Part shown: one piece after another, positions 11,820-23,007 of the stretch | How the letters are laid out: every line of letters begins with the position of its first letter | How positions within the stretch are numbered: the first letter of the stretch is position 1 | Assembly: GCA_963576475.1 (NCBI GenBank) | Contig: OY754982.1 | Span: forward strand, 1,457,409 to 1,521,408 | From: Molanna angustata | Taxonomy: Eukaryota; Arthropoda; Insecta; Trichoptera; Molannidae | Direction: 5' to 3' | Length of the DNA stretch: 64,000 nt | Made by a program: the position numbers and the translations under genes | Notes under the pieces: model-generated | What the model was told of the DNA's origin: nothing | What the model saw: only the letters and a program-made list of their open reading frames with translations | Database searches by the model: none

Positions 11820-12062
11820 TCAATACCTCATTTTGTGGATGAGTTTGTTGTATATCTGACTACGGAGTCCCGAGTTCGATTCCTGATCTGCGGCTTTACT
11901 CTCGAAACTCATTAAACTAATCTCAATTTTGAATTTTTGCTAAAAGCTTCAATTTATAATGGTGAAAAAGGAGGTAGAGTAGGTATGTTCAAATCTTAAT
12001 AATAATTTAATTTTGTCGGCATTCGAGGCTCAGTTGGTTGGGTATCTGACGTCTGATCCAAG
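11820..12062 (+). repeat. Two degraded tRNA-SINE fragments
   Basis: One fragment near 11835-11895 has a tRNA-like end with the B-box-like 'gagttcgattcc'. A second at 12017-12062 has the A-box-like 'ggctcagttggttgg' and stops where the 76-bp array begins. Both resemble the SINE at 51393. Confidence 0.5.
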
Positions 12063-12080
12063 GGATCCAAGGGAATACAT

Positions 12081-12520
12081 ACTTCTAACTATTAATACTT
12101 AATTCTTCTGGGCGCGATTTTGATACCAATCCTTTGTCCAAATATTATGTGTACCTACTTCTAACTATTAATACTTAATTCTTCTGGGCGCGATTTTGAT
12201 ACCAATCCTTTGTCCAAATATTATGTGTACCTACTTCTAACTATTAATACTTAATTCTTCTGGGCGCGATTTTGATACCAATCCTTTGTCCAAATATTAT
12301 GTGTACCTACTTCTAACTATTAATACTTAATTCTTCTGGGCGCGATTTTGATACCAATCCTTTGTCCAAATATTATGTGTACCTACTTCTAGCTATTAAT
12401 TCTTAATTCTTCTGGGCGCGATTTTGTTACCAATCCTTTGTCCAAATATTAAGTATACCTACTTCTAGCTATAAATTCTTAATTCTTCTGGGCGCGATTT
12501 TGATACCAATCCTTTGTCCA
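12081..12520. repeat. 76-bp tandem repeat, about 5.8 copies
   Basis: The string 'acttctaact' or its variant 'acttctagct' recurs at 12081, 12157, 12233, 12309, 12385 and 12461, exactly 76 bp apart. The first four units are identical by eye, while the last two carry shared substitutions. This is a gradient of decay toward the right edge. It is non-coding. Confidence 0.95.
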
Positions 12521-14552
12521 AATTTTCCTCTTTTTATTATAATGTACCTCTTCTTCACACAACTCATTTAAGACTACGCACAGTAAAAAATCTTCACTTA
12601 TTATTTTTAATGCTAAACGCTATACTAATATGAAACTAAAAACAACAAAAAAGTATAAATTCACTTTAGATAAATTATAAATTTACTTTAAAAGAAGCAA
12701 AAGATTCACGCACGAACTTGTTAATTCAATAGAAACCGATGATGTTGATCAACTTGGTTGTCAACCTCCCGTTCGTTATTCAACATTGTTGTCAACCAAG
12801 TTTGTCGTCTGTAGGCCGCTTCGGTTACGTAGGTTCTAAGCGTAGATGGAAATTGGATTTGGAATCTATTATTATAGCTATAGTTCAGAGAGAAATGCCG
12901 CAGGTCAAAAACATTTTTTTTTCACTTGTATGCACATAATTGTTGGAAGCAATTGATAGGACTCAACTTCATTTCTTATTGAAAATAAAAACCATTTTTT
13001 TTTATCTAGTTCATTTTTGATATTATGACTATTATTATGACGATCGGTTTTGTGCAATGCACATGGTAAGCTGAAGTTGTTAATTTTTGTGTGGCATTAT
13101 TCTTCTTCTTCGTTTCCTCACGCTGTGTTATCCAATGAACAGAACGAATCGTCTCCAGTCATTTCTGCTCTTCGCAGTGCAAAATTATAATTTATCAATC
13201 TAAAATATAAAACAATTTCTCACAGGGTATCATGTGCATGTATAAATTGTATAAATCAAACGTAATGGGGAGAATACATTCATATTTAAACATACATTCT
13301 TTGTTTTGTTTATATTCATACATCGCCTTAAACATGAGGGACAATTCTGATCCAAATGGCGAAATCAAGATCCTCACGATTACCCATATCATGGATATAA
13401 TTTTTATATGGAGTTCTATAATATCTTTAGATGTCATGGAACTCCATATGATAATTATATACATGATATGGGTAGTCACGAGGGTTTTGATTTCGCCGGT
13501 TGGACCAAACTTGCCCCCATGGTCACCTATTAATCCGACTTCAGCCAGCTCTTTTGCTTTTGTCCTCTTGTCTTTCACATACCTACATACTTGTTTCAAC
13601 ATAAAATCAAAACAATAAAAATATTGCATGCGCCACGAAACTCGAAACACGAAAAATATTGTATCGACGGATCGATATGGGATGTCTGGGGGTGGGGGTG
13701 GTAAATAAATTATAATATAGTGTGCTAAATGTTAATGGCAAATACATAATAGATAGATACATCCTGTTGGCTTTCACCAAGTTCACTATCGGCTGAGCCA
13801 AGACACGCGGCTTACTTCACTATGGTCAAAAATAATATATTGGGTAATTGGTTTGTTCGTCATTACGTTACGTATAGGTAGGTATATGGTATTTTATCGA
13901 TTAATAATTAATACCATACATGACCATCGAAAGCATATTTCACGAATGGATTGATTCTAAATTTAGTATAACCTTAGGAATTGTTCATTTTTAATCTATT
14001 TATATATACGTGTGGGTTGTGGACAACGCCAAATTCTGTATTACATAAAAAAAAATAGAAGTTGACAATTCCTGATTGTGGTCTTAGGAAGTATATTTTT
14101 CAAAAAACGTTAATTGTTTATTTCAGTAAATATGACATTTTATTTATTTTTATAAAATGTTGACAATCCATTAAGATTTCTATTACAATAAAACTTTAAA
14201 AATTGATAATTCCTTAAACAATTTAAAGTACAATTTTTTTACTGTTCATATAATAATAATATAAACAAAAAAATTATGAAATTAAATTTTATAAAATGCG
14301 ATTTCTATTACAACAAAACTTGAGGCGATGACGTGAGGTATGAGTATGCAAAATGATGAAGTGTATGACTCTCGAATCTCTCTACGTACCCCAAATAACA
14401 GGGTTCTGCCTGACGTTATTCATTCATTCTTTCCACGTGACCAAACCACTAAATTGTGTTAACTTTCATTATGCTAACAATATCTTACTACAAGTTACAC
14501 TGAGCTCTTATATACTACTTGGTTGCATATAAATTGAATAATTCCGTAAACA
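12521..14552. other. AT-rich region without recognised genes
   Basis: No exon-like or transposon-like structure could be supported. The small open frames near 13195-13650 overlap an imperfect inverted repeat ('tacccatatcatg...' near 13383 and 'catgatatgggtag' near 13464), which explains why both strands appear open. They show no known domain. Confidence 0.4.
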
Positions 14553-14725
14553 TACATACATACCATCACGCCATGTCCCTCACGGGGTAGGCAGGGAGAA
14601 CCGAACGCCACTTACTTCTATCTTGACATACATTCATCGCCTCGTCAACATTCATACATCGTCTTATACATGTCCGTCTGTTGTTCACGCTTCTAACATT
14701 TCCGTCTTTCAAAATACCGTTTATG
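14553..14725 (-). pseudogene. RTE-like LINE, extreme 3' end
   Basis: On the minus strand the frame ends RRCMNVDEAMNVCQDRSKWR, then SVLPAYPVRDMA and a stop, then a tail of (GTAT)n. It overlaps in content with the longer copy at 24468-25117 and shows the family's true C-terminus and 3' tail, which that copy lacks. Only about 50 codons remain. Confidence 0.75.
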
Positions 14726-15599
14726 TATCGTATCGTATACACCGTTCGTATATGTATATTATAAATATAAGATTTGGTAATGTATGATATAAACTTGCTC
14801 AATATGTACCATATATTATATAGGTAAAGTAAAATATAAATAGGTAGGTACATCTGTATATAATGTATGTATATTAGATACGTTCACTTGTATGTTTATT
14901 TGGTCAGGTATTGAACCCGGACCTCGTGGTGCGTCGTAATCTATCTAACCGGCTATTACCTAAGATTATCAACTATTACATACATTATATTATATTATGT
15001 ACCTACATGCTAATTATATAGCGGCGAAACAGAACTATGTTTATTTATCTATTTGTTTGTTACCAGCAGTGAGTTACCTACATGTAACATGAAATCAAAG
15101 GTGGGCTGATTAAATTTCTAATTTATTATATTGTTAAAAAAAATATTATTGTACGTTGCCCATATTAAAATAAAAAAGACATTGTAATACTTACTTAATA
15201 AATATTGAATTCTATTTTTTTTAATTATATATTAATTTATAAAATTTACATTTGAATCTATCATTTTTGCACTAAACAATTTATTAATTTATTTATTCTT
15301 AAATACTACAATTATCACACTGTACATTAAACATTACAATTACAGGTGACCCATATGTAGTAGATAAAAATAGTGTGTGGTGTAACGCCAAAAAAAAAAT
15401 AATTTAAAAAAAGTGTGTGTGTATGTTGTGTAACTTTTATGAGTGTAACAATATTATAATAAACATAAAAAGCATCAAAATAATAAATTAAATTATACGC
15501 CATGATTATATTAGCCTTTTTTTTATAGTGTTTAACTTTAAAATGTTTTTTGTTACCTAGCTATTGACTCCCTTATATTATTTTTGTGAATATTTGTTG
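14726..15599. other. AT-rich spacer
   Basis: Very AT-rich sequence with no recognised gene, array or terminal repeat. Confidence 0.4.
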
Positions 15600-15636
15600 G
15601 CTGCCACGTGACGAAGGGCATACGTCACGTGGCAGC
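15600..15636. repeat. Perfect 14-bp inverted repeat (hairpin)
   Basis: 'gctgccacgtgacg' at 15600-15613 is followed after 9 bases by its exact reverse complement at 15623-15636. Each arm contains CACGTG, an E-box palindrome. It is isolated in AT-rich sequence with no adjacent gene seen. A protein-binding site or a remnant of a small palindromic element are both possible. Confidence 0.8.
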
Positions 15637-15969
15637 GTAATATGTACTACTATTGTATGTACATATTTTATTATAGAAAATTAAATTATCCAGTTGGGGT
15701 GTTTCGGTGTTTTTCGATATTAAAAAAATGGAAATATAGGCAGTTACACGCATGCTTTTCTCAATAAAAAATGTTTGAGAAATTCTGGAACTTTTTTTTA
15801 AGTTAGTTTATATGAGAAACAATATGTGATTTTTTCTGTTTTGTTTCTAATAAAACAAAATAAATAAATAAATAAAAAAATTGTGTCACATTGACCAGTG
15901 AGATGATAAAAACGTCGGAGAAGGATCTGATCGATCACACACACACTATCTCTCTCTCTCGCTGCTTAG

Positions 15970-16080
15970 AATGGCGACAACCGGTTTGACTTTCGCACGA
16001 GGCATGATCGGCAGCTTCCGGAATGTCGACAGTGCGACATCCGGAGCGTTGCGCCAAGCCGAAAGGTGGGCGAAAGATGG
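15970..16080 (+). CDS. Candidate coding exon, unidentified
   Basis: A CT-rich tract ending gctgcttag at 15969 (acceptor-like) is followed by 111 bases rich in G+C and CpG, then gtgagtaac at 16081 (strong donor). An ATG at 15971 opens a frame of 36 complete codons starting MATTGLTFARGMIGSF. A second forward frame (NGDNRFDFRTRHDRQ) is also open, so the frame is uncertain. The block stands out from its AT-rich surroundings. I do not recognise the protein. It could be a first coding exon with the ATG, an internal exon, or a GC-rich repeat fragment. Reverse-strand open frames over the same block show that openness alone is weak evidence. Confidence 0.3.
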
Positions 16081-16353
16081 GTGAGTAACGAAGAATCGAT
16101 AGAAAAAGTGGTTTGGACACGCGAAACGCATGGGACCACCGTGATACTACTAGTCGACACCTCGTGCTAATTATTTCGTTACTATTGACAGATGAACATA
16201 CCATGGCAGATTCAAATGTACGACAAACAATATAATTTTAATCATTACAATCACTTGTACCAAAAGTCTTGGAATACTTGTGAAAAAAAATACAGGACGT
16301 AATATGTGAGCTTTTCCACCACCACCATGACAAATGGTATTCTGTAAGATTTT

Positions 16354-16575
16354 TATTTTATAATATAAATAATAACTTAGTATACACCACTTATGAGCAT
16401 AAATAACTGTCGACCGGTTTCGAGAACAATGTTTTCATCTTCAGGATGACTTACGTACTAAATTACGGTCGACAGTTATTTGTGCTCATAAGTTCTCCTG
16501 AACAAATCGACAGTTGGATAAAATAAAAATTATAATGACGCCACAAAGTTACTTCCGTGAAAATAAAACCTAATT
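16354..16575 (-). mobile_element. Snap-back insertion with 16-bp target duplication
   Basis: Twenty-seven-base arms at 16389-16415 and 16467-16493 are complementary with one mismatch. The whole 222-bp insert is bounded by 'tattctgtaagatttt' at 16338-16353 and 16576-16591. On the minus strand the loop reads CCTGAAGATG (16436-16445) and then CGAAACC (16416-16422), the core shared with the palindromes at 23561 and 53631. The left end is T/A-rich, like a poly(A)-type tail in minus orientation. A 26-bp Helitron 5' terminus in minus orientation lies within it at 16494-16519. Confidence 0.75.
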
Positions 16576-17066
16576 TATTCTGTAAGATTTTCTCGGTAAA
16601 AATTTAACAAACTTTATTAACAAAAAATTATGGTAAGTATATGTTTATTAATTTTAAAATGGATTTTCACTCTGTTATTTCCACAAAAACTTTGGAATCA
16701 TTAAAAAATAATTCATTACCTACAATTGAAATTTTATTTTCATGTTTCATTGCAATGTCATTTTTCAAAAAAAATAGTTTTGTCAAAAGTTAGAAAAAAG
16801 TTAGAAAAAAGCAAGACTACTTGTGACCAGGAGTGCAAGACTATCCCGGTCCTGATGCGGCCACTTCACTGCAAATCCGGCTCGCTAAGAATCTGCCTTT
16901 ATAACGGATAATAAAAGCGGTAGGTGGGTATGTTTTAATAGTAAGCACACTGGTATTGCATTTGATCATTACTAATTGTCATGACAATGTGAGAAATAAT
17001 CAAAATGAAATGGGTGAGGTGAGGAATTCAAAGGAATGCAAGGACAGAATTGTCTAGCGCTCAGCA

Positions 17067-17175
17067 CCCCTAGACAACGTGTCATTTAGCTCAAGAAAAG
17101 AAAAGTCACGTGACAACCGTCACATCCATACATTGAGTTATCTTTTCTTGAGCTAAATGACACGTTGTGTAGGGG
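17067..17175. repeat. Inverted repeat, 34-bp arms
   Basis: Arms at 17067-17100 and 17142-17175 are reverse complements with one mismatch ('cgtgtcatttagctcaag' and its complement). The loop 'gtcacgtgacaaccgtcac' then 'atccatacatt' resembles the smaller inverted repeat at 53839-53879, so the two belong to one MITE-like family. There is no coding capacity. Confidence 0.75.
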
Positions 17176-17649
17176 GGGCAGTTCTCTCTAACCACCTACA
17201 TAATCATCCACGGCGTGATGTTATGCACGTATTCAAATATACCCAAGTGAATTCTGTTTTATTTGTATGCGCCGGCGACAATAATTAGGTTCTCACCAAA
17301 TATGCATAATATGCAGCTTTTCTGTTTACGAGTGAACCACATAACTATATATTTATTTAAAAATGGCTTCCATTAGAGTCAGAGTAGTTGATAATAAAAT
17401 ACATAAGTAGTTTGTAATGACACAAAAGCACGTACGACCAAATTTGTAGTTCAACAATGAGAACAATAGCGGCAGCGGCTGTCGGCCATCGTACGGAGGG
17501 AACTATTTATTATAATATGTACCTAATAGCAAGTTCTTAGAAATACCGCGAAACGACAGTATCAACACAAAAATATTTTGAATTTTACATCGCATATGGT
17601 TTTATCTTCGACCTTATATCATTGTAACTGTTAACACTCCATTTCACCC

Positions 17650-17775
17650 CCTACACGTGGCGTGTTTCTTTTTAGGCTTCCTTCACTCTGTCTCCACCAT
17701 CTTCCCGCGACTGGGATAAGGTCATCCGTCCACCTTTTTTGAAGGCGTCCATCTCTCAGTTTCACTAGCGTCTAC
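17650..17775 (-). pseudogene. LINE ORF2 C-terminal fragment
   Basis: The minus strand reads RDGRLQKRWTDDLIPVAGRW and then WRQSEGSLKR. The RWTDD...VAG...W signature is typical of the segment after the RT in many arthropod LINEs. It is about 35 codons long with no catalytic part. Confidence 0.6.
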
Positions 17776-18199
17776 AATCCATATTCATCATTCCGCATTA
17801 TATTTCCGGTTGGTTATCTGGTTCGGTAACGCGAGTCGCTATTGTTATCATAAACAAACTTAATCCTAACCTAAGGATGCAGAAAAGAAAAGCTGGGACT
17901 AGACGCTACTGTTAAAACTAGCGTGTTTACTGGCGTGATGATCAAAGGGCTTGTTCTTCAGTTCCGAAACAACTGACTATTAATTATGGCCGCTTTTATC
18001 AAGGTACATCAAATCAAATATCGACTTGCATCCATTCGGAGTTCAAATCCTTGAGTGAGCGTGCGTAGTACCACGCCAAAGACCGAAATTGTTTTTGTGA
18101 ACAGTAGATTATTAGTTTATGGATATAATTTAATTTATGTAATTGAGAACAAAATTTTATCCCGTTCTATTTATTTATTTATTTTAAATAAATAAATGG

Positions 18200-18500
18200 A
18201 ACACGGGATGGCATTTAAGGACTTGGGTGTCGAAATACCCAATAAGTGAGCAATCAAACATGGTCGCTGTCGTGGCTGGATTCTTTAGATATGCTGTATG
18301 GAGAAACAGGGACATGCTGAAGGAGAGTAAATGAGGATCTAAAACGCCTGTGTAAGACCAACCAAGACATACGGCATTGAAACAAAAGCTGACAACACCA
18401 GAAGAAAACCTCCTTAGAACCACGGAGATGAAGACTCTACGGCTCTTCACAGAAGTCACCCTCCGAGATAGAGTAAGGAACTCGGAAATAAGAAGAATCT
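18200..18500 (+). pseudogene. LINE RT C-terminal fragment
   Basis: The forward frame gives YGIETKADNTRRKP, then LRTTEMKTLRLFTEVTLRDR and VRNSEIRRICDE. This is the 'TTEMKTLR...LRDRVRNSEIR' block found after the RT in insect endonuclease-RT LINEs. Upstream codons are frame-disrupted. The rest of the element to about 18746 is open but unrecognised. Confidence 0.65.
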
Positions 18501-19154
18501 GCGATGAGTGGTAAGGAGCAGCAGACGAGTATCCTACAGGCAGCAGAGCTACCGCAAGACCACCATAACAATGGAAGGACAGCTAGACCTCCACCTACCA
18601 GGAGCAGGTTCCGAGAACAAGATATAATTGACGGAGGAAGAGTTGGATATCCTCATTCCAATGCTAAAATTCGAAGAGGTCTACAAATGTTAATATGGTA
18701 TATAAAAAAACCCCTGCGAGACGGTATTGTCCTCATACGTTCATGACAAACATGTTGATTATTTAATTTAATCAATCAAAGAGTTGATGCATTGTCACTA
18801 GGCGGAGATAAAATTGTGTGGTGATATGAAATTTTGCTTTGAATCATTAAAAATAGCGTCAAGGAACCATGGTGAAATTGGCGGTTAGATATTTAACCAA
18901 GCTATGAACACGGATTATATAGAAGAAGAGCTATTTATTCTGACCCATTAGGCCCGAATAGATAGTGCATGTATTAATCTCTTTCTTACTTAAATGGAAA
19001 ATACGATAGACTTATCACCACACGTGCAAACGAGATAAACAATGCGGAATGTTTTGCTTTAATCCAACAAAGACTTTGTGAACAAAGCCATTCTCTAATT
19101 AGAGTACCTATAATCGTGGCGCCCTTTTTGTTCAACTACTAATTATCCATGCGG

Positions 19155-19310
19155 CTGACCATGGAAGGAAGGATTTAGGGACGTCGAAATGTCCGCCGAA
19201 GGCAGATGTCATGGTTGCATGAAATTCGGGAATGGACTGGAGTGCGGAATTTTGTATAGCTTTTTAAATTGTGGGAGAAAAACTATGCTATCAACGCAAT
19301 GACATTTAAT
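19155..19310 (+). pseudogene. LINE C-terminal fragment
   Basis: The forward frame contains GRRNVRRRQMSWLHEIREWT followed by GVRNFV. It is homologous to the segment encoded around 21400-21450 ('SWLRNIREWTG'). A stop follows shortly. Confidence 0.55.
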
Positions 19311-19789
19311 ACATAGACACGTTATATGAGAAGAAAAAGCTCTATAAAAATGTTACAGGTTAACGAATTCCCAAACAAGACTGAATAAATTAAGTGAGAA
19401 AGAGATAATACAATAATAGACACACACTGCAGACATATTTATTATATTGCGAATATGCAATTAAAAAATATATTCAATTTACATACACATTGGTACATGT
19501 AGGTAAACAAACCAAAAATTAAATAATATTTATGGCGCGGTTCAGAGGTGACATCCGTGCGAGACACCGTCACATCGTTTACAAGGACTGATGCTTTCTT
19601 TGTTTACAAATAAATCAACTTCTCAATAGATGGCATTACAAAAAGGTTTCTTCGTTACCTCATAGATGGCAATAGTATAATTACGTATTATTCAGGTGAA
19701 ATGTTTACACATTATTAAAATATATAGAACTTTCAAAAATTACATTGATAAAGTGAACTCAATAAAGGCATAATTGGTGAACGTTGCGC

Positions 19790-19900
19790 AAACGCATAAA
19801 GTGTTCACGTAAACCAGCCGATGACAGGTCGTAACCCCTGTAGGTGCCAGAGTTCCTGGTTCTTCTACAACATCCCAACTTCGTCTCTATTGAGATGTTA
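19790..19900. repeat. Half copy of the 25609 palindrome family
   Basis: 'cacgtaaaccagccgatgac' then 'gtgccagagttcctggttct' and 'acttcgtctctattgagatg' match one arm plus loop of the palindrome at 25609-25813. A separate arm-only piece lies at 20462-20525 and itself contains a small palindrome ('cttcgtctctatatgagacg'). Confidence 0.6.
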
Positions 19901-20204
19901 TTGTCAATAAAAATAACATATTTTCTCGTTTACTCCCAGAGTAAGGGACGAACTTATACCTATTAAGTTATAGCTGTGTGAAAAATCAAATACACAACAG
20001 AAAACCTCTGCATACCTATAAGCGAATATGACTTGACTACCTCAAAATAAAAATACGTTTACTCAAAATAAAAATAACTATCGACAAATCCATATAAATG
20101 TATTAGTTATCGAAAATATGCAGCATGAAATGATATATCTGGTCGTTCTATCAAAGTTCTAGTGTAATTTTTACATGTTTTCATCACACAAGATGGTATT
20201 TTTT

Positions 20205-20375
20205 TCCGTTCACCATGGCACAGTTGGTAAGCCGTTCGGTTTCTGTGCTGGCGTCCTGGATTCGATTCCCAGCAGAGGAGAAATTTATTTAATTTCATTT
20301 CCCACGCTAATATTGCTATCTGGGCAGGAAACACTGGTTAGATGGAAGAAATTACTATACGGCAATAAACTTCCC
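20205..20375 (+). repeat. tRNA-derived SINE, third type
   Basis: The A-box-like 'atggcacagttggtaagc' and B-box 'gattcgattcccagcag' are followed by 'gggcaggaaacactggttag' and 'acggcaataaacttccc'. This differs in body from the SINEs at 27384 and 51393. A minus-strand relative with the same head is at 27730-27810. Confidence 0.65.
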
Positions 20376-20589
20376 ACTTTTTTTATTTTATTTTATAAAC
20401 ATACAATCTTAATAACAAATTGTACATGAATAATATATCACTCGATATTTTTAGAGTGATATAAAAGTCTTCGTCTCTATATGAGACGAAGTTGGGATAT
20501 TATAGAAGAACCAGGAAAACAGTTTGTCAATAAAAATATCATTTGACTCCCGAAAGGGAAAAAAATCCAATGTTTGTGTATATGCAATT

Positions 20590-21582
20590 AAAAAAACTGA
20601 GAATTTAGACCCTGACACTGAAGTAAAATGCATAATAGAAGCGGCCCGATCGGCATTTTACAAAATGAAAAATCTTCTCCTCGACGACAATATTTATTTA
20701 TTTATTTATATAATTTATGTACATGTGTACAAAGGCAGGTTTATTGCCATAAGGCAATTTCTTCCAACCAACCCTTGCAACGTGAAGTCTCTTAGTTAAA
20801 TTGGTACAGTACTAATTAAGTGAGAAATAAATTGATAAAAAATTACATAAAAGAGTAAGAAATATAAAAAAAAAAAAATCACAAAGAGTAAAAAAAATGA
20901 AAAGAGAGTTTAAAAATAAAAGAATAATAAAAATAACACTGATCATAGCAATGAGGAAAAGGAGGTTACGGAAGGATATAGAAGGAATTTAGGAACTATT
21001 TGACAAATAAAGTTTTTTTAATTTACCTTTAAATATTTGAATGGATTGAGATGACGTTACTTCATCACTTGACTTAAAGCTGAGACAAAGAATGGTCAAG
21101 TGTTATGTGTGGTCAGTTCTGCTTTATGTGGTGGAGGCGTGGACTCTCAAAGTCAATATTATAAACCGCCTTGAAGCATTTGAACCATGTGGATCCACCG
21201 CAGAATGTTTAGAATATCATGGAGTGACATGGTCAGTAACACTCAAGTACTACGTAGAGCCAACACCAAAAGAGAATTATTCACCAATGTTAAGCTACGT
21301 AAAGTGTTGTACTTCGGTCATATTCTGAGAGGTGAAAGTATGCCATCCTTCAGCTCGTCATGAAGGGGAAGATTGAGGGTCGTAGAGGGGTCGGAAGAAA
21401 ACAACTTTCCTGGTTGCGAAACATCCGCGAATGGACCGGTATAAGAACTGTGGAGGAGCTGTTTCGCACTGCACAGGACAGGGAGGCTTTCTCTATGGTG
21501 GTCGTCAACATCACTCCATTAGTGGACCAATTAAGGTGAAAGGTGCAAGGAAGTCTACATTATTATTATTATTATTATTATT
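20590..21582 (+). pseudogene. LINE RT fragment split by a nested insertion
   Basis: The part at 20590-20692 encodes ENLDPDTEVKCIIEAARSAF and YKMKNLLLDD. The frame resumes near 21054 with SSLDLKLRQRMVKCYVWSVL and LYVVEAWTLKV, then INRLEAFE and later FGHILRGE, in LINE order. Between them, about 20693-21053 is foreign AT-rich repeat whose left end is a 3'-end sequence shared with 22816-22910 and 27230-27362. After several stops the LINE ends in (ATT)n at about 21557-21582. The nesting gives a relative date: the insert came later. Confidence 0.7.
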
Positions 21583-21805
21583 TTGAATAGGACAATACGA
21601 TACGTCCGAACACTACAAAATCTTGCGTGTCACTAAAGTGCGGTAAAAAATAAGTGAGGTATGCGCCAATCTTTTTGTTTACCGAATTTAAAAACTAGAA
21701 ACATATCTATCATTTTTAAATTTAATTGATCAACTCTTATTTAAGTCACACATAGCCACGAGACAAAAACTTGGAAAAATAGGGGTAGGTAATTGGTAAT
21801 ACTTA

Positions 21806-21993
21806 TGGAAGAAAAGCGACGTCAAGGGCGATCCTTTTCTTGGCGGAATTTAGATAAATTTAGTAACCGATCTCTCCGCAGCTTCGACCCTAAGAATGGC
21901 AGAGGACATAAGCGTCTGGAGGAGTCTTGTCGGGAAGGCAACAATGACTTTCCAAGATGGACACGACCTTCAGCAGTATATTGATATCAGGTA
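21806..21993 (+). pseudogene. LINE C-terminal fragment with frameshift
   Basis: One frame begins RRQGRSFSWRNLDKFSNRSL. A second frame continues LRMAEDISVWRSLVGKATMT and ends QQYIDIR-stop at about 21993. Together they match the 'R-W-DDL...MAED..VWRSL' C-terminus of insect LINEs. One indel separates the frames. Confidence 0.6.
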
Positions 21994-22249
21994 AAATGTC
22001 TGACATAACCAACTATAAATAGAAAACATATTCAACCATCGGTATTTGAAATCGTGTGTTCAAACAAAAAATAATTATCTAATTAAACTAAAAAAAAAAA
22101 CATATAATAAGCGGTCAATCAAAGTCGTCGGATGAATTGAAACAAAATAAAACACAGAAATTAATTACAATATAAATATATTCAAATTAATAATAATTTA
22201 TACGCAGTTATTATGTCTAAAATGAGTGGGCTATATTTATTTATAAAGT

Positions 22250-22530
22250 TTTAAAGTGGGTATTTGTAAAGTTTTTTTTTAACATGTCCACGTAGGGGAC
22301 GCCAGCTATTAGGATTTGGGTCCATTTTACTCTTCCGAAGAAGCGCACTATGTAGCGTTGGGAAGGGTTTGCAATCTAGAAAAGAGTTTATTAATTCGGA
22401 TTTTAAAAAGACCCGGGTTGTACGAAGGTGGAAACACAGAATTCGGAAGATCGTTCCACAGTCGGGCTGCTGTGAGTTGGGTCTTTTACTCGCCATTGGT
22501 AAGAAAGTCATCAAGATCAACTATTTCCTG
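22250..22530 (-). pseudogene. LINE C-terminal fragment
   Basis: The minus strand reads AARLWNDLPNSVFPPSYNPG and then LFKIRINKLFSRLQ. The ARLWNDLP motif followed by a basic helix is the standard end of CR1/Jockey-type ORF2 proteins. Roughly 40 codons are recognisable before a stop. Confidence 0.7.
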
Positions 22531-22659
22531 ACACTGAATTGAGTCAACAAAGATGCAAGATGCTAAAATTAATTAATATTTAAGATGAAGCGATGAATGC
22601 AATGATGATACAATCCAAATAACTAGTTTGAAAATTTGATTGTTAAGATTATCTAAAAA

Positions 22660-22990
22660 CCTAAATATATACCTACCTATTTATAAAATAATTATTGGAC
22701 GGTATTCCTTCTACGTCATTCAATTCTCTCCTTTCTTTCCTCATAGCTATGATCATACTGTTTATTTTTGTATTTCCTTTTACTTTATGATGTTTTACCG
22801 AAATTATTTATTTGTAACTTATTATTCATATAATTTGTACACTGGCGGGTTTATTGTCAAACAGCAATTTCTTCTAAGCAACCAGGGTTGATGTTAATAT
22901 ATAATACATTGTGTACTATGGCAATAAACATATTATAAACCTAATAAAAAAATAAAATAAAGATAATAAAAGTAACAGAAGAAAAAAGAT
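22660..22990. repeat. Dispersed repeat shared with 20693-21053
   Basis: The pieces 'ttgtacactggcgggtttat', 'cagcaatttcttctaagcaa' and 'cctcatagctatgatcatac' match, in part reversed, the insert at 20693-21053 and the end of the segment at 27230-27362. It is a 3'-end-like repeat with no open frame of interest. Confidence 0.5.
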
Positions 22991-23007
22991 TGAGTATAAG
23001 AACAGTT

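Noticed and set aside
13195..13650. 151-codon minus and 128-codon plus ORFs
   Set aside because: They overlap each other on an imperfect inverted repeat, have no domain and have AT-driven composition.
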